Part shown: piece by piece, positions 11,020-21,281 of the stretch
How the letters are laid out: the number at the start of each line of letters is the position of its first letter
How positions within the stretch are numbered: position 1 is the first letter of the stretch
Assembly: GCF_008831285.2 (NCBI RefSeq)
Contig: NC_045146.1
Location: 3,562,001 to 3,626,000, forward strand
Reading direction: 5' to 3'
DNA length: 64,000 bases
Origin: Nymphaea colorata
Taxonomy: Eukaryota > Streptophyta > Magnoliopsida > Nymphaeales > Nymphaeaceae
Notes under the pieces: model-generated
What the model saw: only the letters and a program-made list of their open reading frames with translations
Told to the model about the DNA's origin: nothing
Databases searched by the model: none
Translations under genes and position numbers: made by a program

Positions 11020-14000
11020 AAAGATCTTTCATTCATAAGACTAAAAATTGTACAATGAGATTAATTGGTAGCCCTAGATCTATATTTGTGGGCCTGTAAT
11101 CACATATACATAATCATCTAAATGATATGTAGATTTTTTATTTGTAGAACTGTAAATCGTTCAATAAAATTAACTTGTAATCACATGCATAAAAGTTAAA
11201 CCATTGTAGGCACATATATGTAAAAACTTAACAACCGTAAGTACTTTCTTTGGAGAGTTGTAGAACATACAATATGATTTTTAACTTGTAATCACATGCA
11301 CAAAGACATATTTGAAAGGTTCTAACTATATGCACATAACAATATGAAGAATTTGTAAGTCCTTTATTTGTAAAACAATACATTGTTTAATGAGATTATT
11401 TTATAATCACATTTAAAATATTGTAATCACATGTATTAATGGTTCAAATGAAAAATAAGTCATTCATTTGTATAACAATAAATCATCAATGAGATTAACT
11501 TGTAACTATATGTGTAGACGCATATGAAGGATACTCATCACATATACATAATGATTTAAACGAGATGTAAGTCTTTCATTTATAGCACTATAAATCACAT
11601 AATAAGATTAACTTACTATCACTTGTACAAAGACACATTTGGAGATTTAAAGTATATGCACATAATGATGTAAAAGAAATGTAAATCAATTATTTATAGA
11701 CTCATACATTGTATAATGAGATTGTACAAGAGTTAGTCACATATAAATGAAGATTTGAATGAAATATAAGTCATTCATTTATAAAACTGTAGATCATACG
11801 ACAAGATTAACCAATAATTACATGTATAGAGGGCCTTGCATGTAATGGTTTGAATGAAATATAAGTCATTCATTCATTCATTTGTAGAATCGTAAATTAT
11901 TCAATGATATCAACTTATAGTCATATGTACATAATTACATTATAGGATTGTAAACACATGTAAATAACGATATAAACAAGATGTAAACCTTTCATTTACA
12001 AAACTGTAAATAGTTAATAAAATAACTTGTAATTACATGCATATAATCATAACTGAATGAATGCAGTCACATATAGGTAACAACATTAATGAAATGTAGG
12101 CTTTCATTTGTAGAATTATAAATCATACCATAAAATTAACTTGTATCACGCGCAAAAACTATTTGAGTGATTACAGTCACATGTACATAGCAATTTGTAC
12201 AAGATGTATGTCATTCCTTTCTATAACTATAAATAGGTCAATGAACTTAACTTAAAATCAAATGCATAGAGTTACATTTTATTGCAATCACATGTATGTA
12301 ACAATTTAAACAAGATGTAAGTCTTTCATTTGTATAATAATAAATCATACAATTAGATTAACTTATAACAACATCAACAAAGGCACATTTAAAAGATTCT
12401 AATCACATGTATGTTGCAAGATGAGCAAAATGTAAGTCCATTTGTAGGAAAGTAAATTTTAATTGTTCAGTGATATTAACTTGTAAAATATATATAGATT
12501 TACATTATATGAATTACAATCAGGTGTGTGCAATGATATAATAGAAATGTAGTCCTTCATATTTTAAACTACAAATCATTCAATGAAATTAACTAATAAT
12601 CACATGTATAGATTCACATTTGAATAATTGCAACTATATATATATATTATGATCTGAATGATATGTAAGTCTATCATTTTTAAAACTATAAATAATTTAA
12701 AGAGATTCTCACAAATATAAAGTCACATTTGAAATATTTTAACCAATCCTTCTTAGTAATGTGAACAAGATAAAAGTTTTTGATTTGTAGAATAATATCT
12801 AATGAGATTAATTTATAATTAAATTTATAAGTTCATAGAAGGATTGTAATTACAAATGCATAATGATTTCAATGTGTTGTAGAATTGTAAATTGTTCAAA
12901 GATATTAACTTGAAATCACATATATCAGGTAATATAGAATGATTGTAATCATATATACACAATAATTTTAATGAGGTATAAGCCCTTCTTTTTTATAGAT
13001 GTAAATCATTTAAGGAGATCAATTTATTGTCACATGTATAGAGTTACATTTAAAGGATCACACCACATGTATGTAATAAACTGAATGAGATTAACTATTT
13101 TACTAGAATAACTATAAATATTTGATTGAGAATAACCTATAATCAAATATGTAAAGTTAAATTTGATTATAGTCGCATTTACATAATGATGATATGAATG
13201 AGATGTAAGTCATTCATTTATACATTGTAACTTTGTCAAATGGCAATAACTTGTAATCACATGTATATAGTCACATTTGAAAGACTGTAATTACGTGCAT
13301 GTAATAATTAAAATAATATGTAAATCCTTTTTTTTAGAGTTATAAATTGTTGATTGAAACTAATATATAATTACATATGTTAAGTTAGACTTGAATGAAT
13401 ATAATCGCATGAACGTAGTAATGATCTAATGAGATATTCATTTATAAAATTGTAAATCTTTTAATGGGATTATGATGGATTGAAATCATATAGAAAGTAT
13501 CAATATAAAAAAATTTAAGTCTTTTATTTATAGTACTTATAAATTAAATAATTATATTAATATATAATCACATGCATAGAGTCATATCTGAGGAATTGAA
13601 ATCACATGTATGTAACAATTTGATTGAGATGTAAGTCTTTCAGTAAAATTAACTTGTAATTATACACACACACATTATGAACCATATATTTGAAGTATTA
13701 TAATCACATCTACACAACAATATGAATGAAGTGTAACTCCTTCATTTATAAAACTAGTAATCGTTTAATAAAATTAACTTGTAATTGTATGTGTTGTCAT
13801 ATGTAAAAAATTGCAATCACATGTATGTAACAATTTAAATGAGATGTAAGTCATTCCCTTGTAAAATATCAATCATCTAATGCAATTAACTTATAATTAC
13901 ATATAAAATGTCACATTTGAAATATTATAATTGCTTGTACATTACAATTCAAACAAATTGTAAATCTTTTTTTTGTAGAATTATAAATTCATAATTAAAT

Positions 14001-14345
14001 TAACTTGTAATTATATTTACAGAGTTGCATTTTGAGGATTCTAGTCATATATATGCACCCATGTGAACAAGCTGTGATTAACTTGTAATCACATGTATAT
14101 AAGCACTTTTAAAACATTGTATTCACTTTTACATAAATGGTGTGAATGACTAAGATCAAAACAAAATATAGATTCTTCATTTACGTAATTATAATTCATA
14201 GACTAAGAGATTGAAATTGACCTATAATCACATGTAGACTTATGTTTGAAGTATTGTAATTACATACACGTAACAATGATTTGAATATGATCTAAGTCCT
14301 TTATTTATAGAACTATAAATTATTCAAAATAATCTAATTATGAAA
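11020..14345. repeat. Degenerate tandem array, monomer about 112 bp, about 29 copies
   Basis: The array contains no long open frame. A repeating phrase of the form 'aagtc-ttcattt-gta-aa-tgtaaat-cat-caatgagattaacttgtaatcacatgtata-ag-cacatttga-ga-ttgtaatcacatgtacataacaattt-aatgagatgt' is seen all the way through. The landmark ATTAACTTGTAATCACATG (or close variants) occurs near 11168, 11279, 11491, 11606, 12022, 12136, 12357, 12474, 12587, 12904, 13243, 13557, 13765, 13882, 13996 and 14076. The usual spacing is 103-117 bp, with occasional shorter units. Copies are heavily diverged and very AT-rich. It reads as an old satellite-like array rather than a microsatellite. Confidence 0.85.
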
Positions 14346-15775
14346 ATAAACAATTGATAAATTAACTTGCAAAAGCACTTATTTCTTAGCATTGTTAATA
14401 ATATATGTATATTATCCTTGCAACTTATCAAAGATTTCTTGCACAAACAACAGTCCAATTTTAAAGATATATTGGAACTCTAAGTTTTGATAGTGGGTAT
14501 GAGTTTGCTTTGAAGATATATAACTATTCTTGAGGATAAATTTGATGAGCAAAGGAGTTGGATGTCAACACCATAACATAAAGGCGTGGTTAAATGAAAA
14601 CACCAACGTCTTTTGGAAGTTGGAAGGGTTCATCATTTCTAAGCAAATTTTCCTCTTAGATTTTAGGGAGAGTGTGTCTTCATAACAACATATTTGATAA
14701 ATATATTACCCACATAATGTCTTCAATTAGAAACACTTTTTAAGGAATTGAATTTCTGGTTATTTTAGAGTGTTTGGTTTCCTATATTATGCCACAAAAA
14801 TGAATCATCATAAACACAAATTCAATACTAAGGCTGCCCAACCTATTTCTATAGGCTACACAAATGGGCAAAAGGCCTACAAATTGTCTGCTTTAGAGTG
14901 TAAAGGGTACTATTTTTCATAAATAATATTTCAATTTTGAGTTAAGTAAACCAATTGAACATTAATTGATTCTACCTATGCCAATTATGTCGCTTTGGGA
15001 CAATTTGATGTCTTATAATTTTTATTTGGAATCAATTCCACCTCAACTTGAAATTGGAATGAAATTACAGTTTCAATTTTTTTTACTTTGATAGTGTAAA
15101 ATTTTGATTTTAAATTAAAAATAACTTGTTTGATAAAAAAGTTAAAATTCTAGAATTCATGAATTAAAGTCTTCATTGCTCCAAAGAGATGCAAAAAATT
15201 GCTAATTTTAGAATCATAATTCCACTCCATAGGGTGAGATCATTATTCCAATCAAAATGAGCCTATAATTGCATAGTCAAATTTTTTGTTTGATAATGAA
15301 ATTCCTATTTTTAATCTTCGAGAATTTATTTTAAAATTTTATTGGTTCCAAGTGAATCAAATGCTTCCTTGATGAATAGTTAGACATGTGCTGACCACAT
15401 ATAGAAGAAGTTAAAAACAGTTGGTGAAAGCCAGTATGCCTCAACCTAGTGCAACTGAACAAAATCCTTACCCACAAATTTATTGGAGCAACAACCTGAA
15501 ATGGCAAAATACCAGTCAAAATAAACACCTAAACCATCAATATGTTTGAAGGATTTTTAATTCTCACTAACTTTGTCACATTATCAATGTTGAAATGGAT
15601 GCAAGTGACCAAGAAAGGAATAAGCTATCCCTTATCTATTACTTCCAATTTTTTTTCAGACCTATCAAAGTTTTGTCATAGCCCTCTTCAAATCAAGGAA
15701 AGTGTCGTAAAGACAAAGTGTTGGAGAGAATCCATGCCTTGAAAATGCATGCATTAGACAAAATCATAGTTAGTC
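14346..15775. other. Gene-free AT-rich stretch
   Basis: No gene was recognised. The DNA is AT-rich with chance frames only (for example at 15331-15742). Homology to the tandem array ends near 14345. Confidence 0.4.
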
Positions 15776-15842
15776 CATTGCACCTTTACATGATGGAGTA
15801 AAGGTAGTTGGATGCAAATGGATTCACTAAAGCTAGAGCAGG
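15776..15842 (+). pseudogene. Tiny copia reverse-transcriptase remnant
   Basis: The plus-strand translation around 15784-15825 gives 'PLHDGVKVVGCKWIH'. V-G-C-K-W is the conserved entry of copia RT ('KPVGCKWVYK' in the family). It is followed at once by stops, and nothing else of the element was found nearby. The motif is short, so chance cannot be excluded. Confidence 0.35.
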
Positions 15843-16079
15843 TTAGTCTTTGTTTAATTATAGAACTAGAAATAGAGAATCCAATGGTCTTTATTTACTT
15901 ATGGGACTCTTTATTATTTATAAGGCTATACGACCTTAAACAGTCTCCACACAGTTGGTTTTAAATATTTTCCTAGGCATTAAAAAAAAAAAAGCTCAAT
16001 CTTTAGTAGATTACTTTGTGTTGTTAATTTGGTCTAATTTTTTTTTGGAAATTTTGGTTTATATGAATGATCTTGTTAT

Positions 16080-16240
16080 GTAATGTGCTACATAAATCTA
16101 CTCACATATCAATAATTTCATAAGCATGACAAAAGCTTACCTTTGAATTATTCAACTCCTCATTATTGGTGAGAAACTCATATATGTCACCTTATACAAT
16201 ACAAAATTATTGTTTTAAGTAGATTCATGTAGCACATTAC
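16080..16240. mobile_element. Small MITE with 23-bp terminal inverted repeats
   Basis: The left arm GTAATGTGCTACATAAATC (start of 16080-16102) matches the reverse complement of the right arm at 16218-16240, with one mismatch in 23 bases. The interior is unrelated and non-coding. The right end coincides with the insertion site of the copia element that starts at 16241. The last five bases, ATTAC, are the copia target duplication and reappear at 21277-21281. Confidence 0.65.
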
Positions 16241-16535
16241 TGTTAGCGTATGGGGATCGGGCCTATTCAGACCCGATCCATTCTCTTTATATCCACGCGC
16301 CTAAGGTCACTAAGCGGTGGCTTCCTTGTAATATTTTATATTTTTATGTACAAATCTGTTGTAACCTAATTAGGGTTACGTTTTAATGAAAGATTAAGGA
16401 ACGCAGGGGCTGTGCTTGGCCGACTGTTCTTCCTTTCCTCCATCGTCCTCTCTTTCACTCTTTTACTCTTTCTTCTCTATTCTCAATCTATCAGATTTTC
16501 AGACGGAGAGACATGTTTATGTGAAGATTCTTACA
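16241..16535 (+). repeat. 5' LTR of copia-1
   Basis: It starts TGTTAGCG and ends TTACA. It contains 'ctttatatcc' as a likely TATA region (about 16285-16292), TTGTAATATTTTATAT and a pyrimidine-rich 3' part. By eye it is identical along its 295 bp to the 3' copy. Confidence 0.95.
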
Positions 16536-16548
16536 TGGTATCAGAGCC
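16536..16548 (+). other. Primer-binding site of copia-1
   Basis: TGGTATCAGAGCC directly follows the LTR end, complementary to the 3' end of initiator-Met tRNA. This is the standard primer of plant copia elements. Confidence 0.9.
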
Positions 16549-16688
16549 AGGTTACATCGTCCTCCGCTTTGTGCCCTAATTTTGCGTGATTTACCCTAAT
16601 CGATTTTCCTAAATCGATTTGCCCTAATTTCTGTTGCTGCCCTAATTTTTGCCTCACGTCGTCTGCCCTAATCATATCTTTACAATCA

Positions 16689-17667
16689 TGGATCAGTCGA
16701 CTCCTTCTCTTCTATCCTCTAGCTTTATCTCCCAACTTATTTCTCAAAAACTGAATCATAGTAACTATTTGACTTGGAAATGTCAAATTGTTCCATTTAT
16801 TAAAAGCCATAGACTCTATGGGCATGTCGATGGGACCACTGTGGCACCTCCAAAGTATATTATCCGTGAAGTGAAGAAGACCGTGGTGGGAGATGAAACT
16901 GCTGGGGCTTCGGCTGGGAGTGAAGTTCGAATTGAGTATGAGACTCTTACTGAAAACAATCCTGAATATGAACTTTGGCTGCCTCACGATCAGTCCCTTG
17001 TTGCGTATATTACTTCTACCTTGTCAGAGGAGGTATTAGGAAGCATTGATGATGATTTGACAGCCCTGGAGTTGTGGACTACCCTTGCCACAACATATTC
17101 TCAAGTATCTAAAGCACGATTTCTGCAATTAAGGAGGCAATTTCAGGATATAAAGCGTGGGACGCGTACAGTTTTGGAATACTTGAATGAAATAAAAAAT
17201 GTAAGTGATCAGCTTGCTGCCATTGGACATCCCGTCAGCGATAAAGACAAGGTGCAACAAGCCTTGAGAGGCCTGGGAACAGAGTTTGACATTTTTTGCA
17301 CAACTTTAGAAGTCCTACCCGTCCTTCCATCTTTTGAAGATCTGAAAGCTAAGTTATTTCAACACGAAGCTAGTCGTGTTCAGCGGCAGAATTTAATCCC
17401 TTGCAATAGCCACAATGTATTGATCACAGAGACACATGCACTGCAAGGGAATCGCACTCATCCTTGGACTTCTCAGAAGGAATGGAAAGAGGGATTCTTT
17501 CGACATCACCATACATGAATGCTACTTCTGCCACATCTAGAAGGGTTCCGACTTGCTTCTATTGCAACAAGAAAGGGCATGTAAAATCAGAATGTTGGCA
17601 CAATCATCAGAACAAACATAATCAAGTCAGGCGTGAAAACAAAGCAGCCGCAGGGTCAGTTTTATAA
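16689..17667 (+). pseudogene. gag: copia-1 gag
   Basis: The most likely start is the ATG at 16689 (MDQSTPSLLSSSF). An earlier in-frame ATG at 16649 lies in the leader. The N-terminal part has the copia gag hallmarks 'KLNHSNYLTWKCQIVPFI' and 'LYGHVDGTT', then the UBN2-type core 'ALELWTTLATTYSQVSKARFLQL' and 'YLNEIKNVSDQLA'. A frameshift between 17464 and 17518 separates this from the nucleocapsid part, whose CCHC knuckle CFYCNKKGHVKSEC is intact (C-x2-C-x4-H-x4-C). A stop at 17665-17667 and another frame change precede the protease. Gag would form the particle and bind RNA. The frameshift rules out a full-length product. Confidence 0.85.
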
Positions 17668-17721
17668 TCATCTGGCTCAAATCCAACATCAAATGTTTCA
17701 GCAGGCGTACAACAACTTCTC

Positions 17722-19533
17722 ATGACAGCCTTATCTAAGCTCCACTTGAAGCAAAATGAGCAAGGAGAGTGGTATGTGGACTCTGGAGCAGTAGCCCATG
17801 TTACTGGTGACACAGGTAATCTCTCTAGTGTTTTCCCTTATTTAGATCAAGGTTCAGTTGTTACAAGAGATGGTTCCCATCATACAATATCACACGTTGG
17901 AAATGCACAAATATATATGGGCTCTTCTTTCATTCCATTAAAGAATGTCCTTGTCGTTCCAAGTGTCAAGAATAATATTATTTCAATATCCAAACTTATA
18001 GATGATACTCACTCTTCTGTTGAATTCACGCCATCTTTTGTTTATGTCAAGGATGCTCGAACCAAGAAGACATTCGCTGAGGGCACTCACAAAGGAAATA
18101 TGTATGTCCTTGAAGAAGCTCCAAAGTTGTCAACACCTCACATCTCAGATTCATGTCTTCCAAGTCATAGTGAAGTCAATGTCGCAGAGTATAATAAGCC
18201 ATCCATTTGGCATGGTCGATTGGCTCATTATAGTCAATCTTTTGTTCGAAGTCTTGTTATAGACGGGCTCTTAGATAAGTCCAGTCTGAGTTCAGTTAAT
18301 GAGTCCAGCATGTGCTCGAGTTGTCATATTTGTAAGAGTCATGCCCTTCCCTTTCAGTTAATCAATAAAAGAGCTTCAAAAGTTTTTGATACTATATATT
18401 CCGATGTTTGGGGGCTTGCTCCAATTCCTTCTTCTTCTGGGAGTAGATACTATGTCATTTTTATTGATTCATATTCCCGCTATACTTGGATCCATTTCAT
18501 GAAACACAAATCTGAAGTTTTCCGCTTGTTTACTCAATTTCATGCCTTGGTTCGAAATAAATATTCCAGTAATATTGTATATTTTCAATGTGATGGTGGT
18601 GGTGAATTTATTTCTAATGAATTTACTGAGTACCTGCTAGATAATGGGATCACTAGACAAATCTCATGTCCATATATACCTCAGTAAAATGGAATTGCTG
18701 AAAGGAAACATATGCATATTGTTGAAAGCGTGCTCAGCATGATGCATGACACAGACTTACCCATGACATTGTGGACCGAGGCTTTTCACACGGCTGTCCA
18801 TGTTATAAACCGACTGCCATTGGCCTTGCTTGATGGAAAATCACCATTTTTTCTATTACATCAAGATCAACCAAGTTATGAGGAATTGCGTGTTTTTGGA
18901 TGTGTGTGTTATGTGCATGTTGATGTTTCCTTACGAAACAAATTTCAAGATCGTGCTATTTTGTGCAGATTTATTGGGTATGCAGATAACTACAAGGGTT
19001 ATAGGTGTTACAACCCTAAAACTGGGTGTGTATATATTTCACGGCATGTTGTTTTTTATGAAAGCAGGTTACAGGATCCCAAGGCTCCTCTTGTGACACT
19101 CAAGGACAAAAATGAGTTTTATGATACTTGGCTACATGCTGAAATCTTAAGACAAGGAGCGGAAATGTTAACTGAGCACAAGGTGCAAGATGTTAATGAG
19201 CCCGAGACAGTTGTAAGTAGTTCCTTGAAAAACACTACTTCTTTGGACAGCATGCCTTCATCTTCTCAGCCCAGTGGTCCACCTATGCATAATCGGTTCT
19301 CAGGCCTGGTGCATTCTAGGCGATCAGTTCCTACTGCAGCTCCACGCAAATCACAACGCGTGCGACATCCTATTGATAGATGGGTGAGCTATAACAACTT
19401 TTCTTTGGATTTTCAGCTATTCATGACAGAAGTCAGCAAAAAGGTGGAACCAAAATCTTATCTTCATGTGAGTAAGGAAAAATGTTGGGTTGAAGCTATG
19501 AATGAGGAAATGGCAGCCTTGCATGAATGTTAG
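17722..19533 (+). pseudogene. copia-1 protease and integrase
   Basis: One frame has an in-frame stop at 18685-18687 and another ending it at 19531-19533. The protease is marked by WYVDSGAVAHVTGD (catalytic D-S-G). Integrase follows with its HHCC zinc region (IWHGRLAHYSQSF ... CSSCHICK) and the DDE core: Asp in YSDVWG, Asp in QCDGGGEF and Glu in GIAERKH. The first stop lies just before the third catalytic residue, in the very conserved PQQNG motif, where Gln has become TAA. The C-terminal part with 'RCYNPKTGCVYISRHVVF' is typical of copia integrases. The stops would yield truncated, inactive integrase. Confidence 0.85.
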
Positions 19534-20978
19534 ACTTGGCAGATTGTCCCTCATCCAGCTGATAAAAATGTTGTGGGATCCAAATGAGTTTATAAACTGA
19601 AATATAAGCCAGATGGTAGCATTGATCCGCATAAAGCAAGACTTATCGTGCGCGGTTTCACTCAACAATATGGGGAAGATTATGATGAAACATTTAGTCT
19701 AGTCATCAAGATGGGAACAATCCGTGTGATTATTTCTCTTGCAGTCTCATATGGATGGCCTCTTTATCAGTTAGACGTCAAAAATGCCTTTCTTCATAGA
19801 ATTCTTAAGGAAGAGGTATACATGGAGCAACCTCCCGGCTATACAACTCATGATCCTCAAAAATGGGTTTGCAAATTACACAAGTCTTTATATGGGTTGA
19901 AGCAAGCTTCTAGATCATGGTTTGATCGTTTTTCTCATCATATACAACAAGTTGGTTTTCTCCGAAGCTCTCTCAATCATTCTTTGTTTATCTATCATAC
20001 TGGAGAAGCTACCACCTGGTTACTTATCTATGATGATGATAATGTTATAACTGGGAATTCTCCTTCACATATATCTTATGTTAAAGGTATGTTGAAGCAA
20101 GAATTCGAGATGAAGGATCTGTGCAAGCTACGATATTTTTTGGGTGTTGAACTTGACAGGACAAATGAAAGTTTAACTCTTACCCAACACAAGTATACAG
20201 GTATGACTAACTGCAAACTCATCACTACCCCTAGTGTTCTGAATACTAAATTGACTGCATTTGATGGAACTCCTACATACTCCAATCCTACATTCTATCA
20301 CAACATTATTGGTATGTTACAATACCTTACTTTTACTCGCCCAGACATAGTATATGCTGTAAATCAAATTTCTCAGTTTATGCATGCACCCACTGAAGGA
20401 CATATGGATGCCGCTAAGCGGATCCTACGATATCTCAAAGCTACTCTTGGGGATGGACTAGTTTACACAAAATGTCCAAATGTTTCTCTTTGACACAGCA
20501 TATATACATATACTGATGCAAACTGGGCAGGCGATCCCGATGACCACCGATCAGTTTCAGGTTTCTGTCTCTTCCTTGATTCTAATCTCATTTGTTGGAG
20601 CAGTAAAAAGCAGTGTGCTGTTGCACGATCTAGCACTGAGGCAGAGTATAGAGCAATGGCTGCAGGGACGGCTGAAGCATCATGGTTACGTCATTTATTT
20701 GGAGAGCTCAATCTCACTATTGCTCGATCATCATTACTATGTGACAATCAGAGTGCAATAAAAATTGCTTTCAATCCCATTTGCATAATCGTATCAAGCA
20801 TATAGAGGTTGATCAACACTTCATTCGTCAAAAAGTTGAAGAAGCCGAGATTTTGCCTACTTATATATCCACACATGCACAGATAGCTGATCTTTTTACC
20901 AAAGGTCTCACAGGGCAGCATTTTTGGGATTTGAAGAACAAGTTGTGCATGATCAAATCTAATGCACAACTTGAGGGG
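19534..20978 (+). pseudogene. copia-1 reverse transcriptase and RNase H
   Basis: This continues in the pol frame after the stop at 19531. A TGA at 19585 replaces the Trp of the family's 'SKWVYKLKY'. The RT has 'VRGFTQQYGEDYDETF', the first catalytic Asp in YQLDVKNAF, 'YGLKQASRSWF', and YDDDN where the family has YVDDM. The two catalytic Asp remain, but the preceding Val has become Asp. RNase H follows after a TGA at 20491 with YTDANWAGDPDDHRSVSGF, 'STEAEYRAM' and CDNQSAI, its acidic catalytic residues. A frameshift near 20780 precedes the last block 'HIEVDQHFIRQKV ... IADLFTKGL'. All domains are recognisable but not translatable as one protein. Confidence 0.88.
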
Positions 20979-20981
20979 GGC
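20971..20981 (+). other. Polypurine tract of copia-1
   Basis: TTGAGGGGGGC lies immediately before the 3' LTR, the usual plus-strand primer position. The block also encodes the end of pol (AQLEGGC, then stop), as is common in copia elements. Confidence 0.8.
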
Positions 20982-21276
20982 TGTTAGCGTATGGGGATCG
21001 GGCCTATTCAGACCCGATCCATTCTCTTTATATCCACGCGCCTAAGGTCACTAAGCGGTGGCTTCCTTGTAATATTTTATATTTTTATGTACAAATCTGT
21101 TGTAACCTAATTAGGGTTACGTTTTAATGAAAGATTAAGGAACGCAGGGGCTGTGCTTGGCCGACTGTTCTTCCTTTCCTCCATCGTCCTCTCTTTCACT
21201 CTTTTACTCTTTCTTCTCTATTCTCAATCTATCAGATTTTCAGACGGAGAGACATGTTTATGTGAAGATTCTTACA
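20982..21276 (+). repeat. 3' LTR of copia-1
   Basis: It spans 295 bp from TGTTAGCG to TTACA. No difference from the 5' LTR was found when the two were read side by side. It is followed by the target duplication ATTAC. Confidence 0.95.
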
Positions 21277-21281
21277 ATTAC

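Larger units (their letters stand above)
16241..21276 (+). mobile_element. Complete Ty1/copia retrotransposon, young but defective (copia-1)
   Basis: The element is 5036 bp. It has two 295-bp LTRs that look identical, ATTAC target duplications (16236-16240 and 21277-21281), a primer-binding site after the left LTR and a purine tract before the right one. The order gag, protease, integrase, RT, RNase H is that of copia. Gag has a frameshift. Pol lies mostly in one frame (17722 to about 20775) but carries four in-frame stops at 18685, 19531, 19585 and 20491, and a late frameshift. The copy cannot make its own proteins, yet its LTRs have not diverged, so it probably moved recently using proteins from another copy. 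Confidence 0.95.

Noticed and set aside
11020-14345. CRISPR-like array
   Set aside because: Units are adjacent and degenerate with no constant repeat/unique spacer pattern, and the DNA is plant nuclear.
15331-15742. Two short frames between the tandem array and copia-1
   Set aside because: No recognisable domains; composition like surrounding intergenic DNA.
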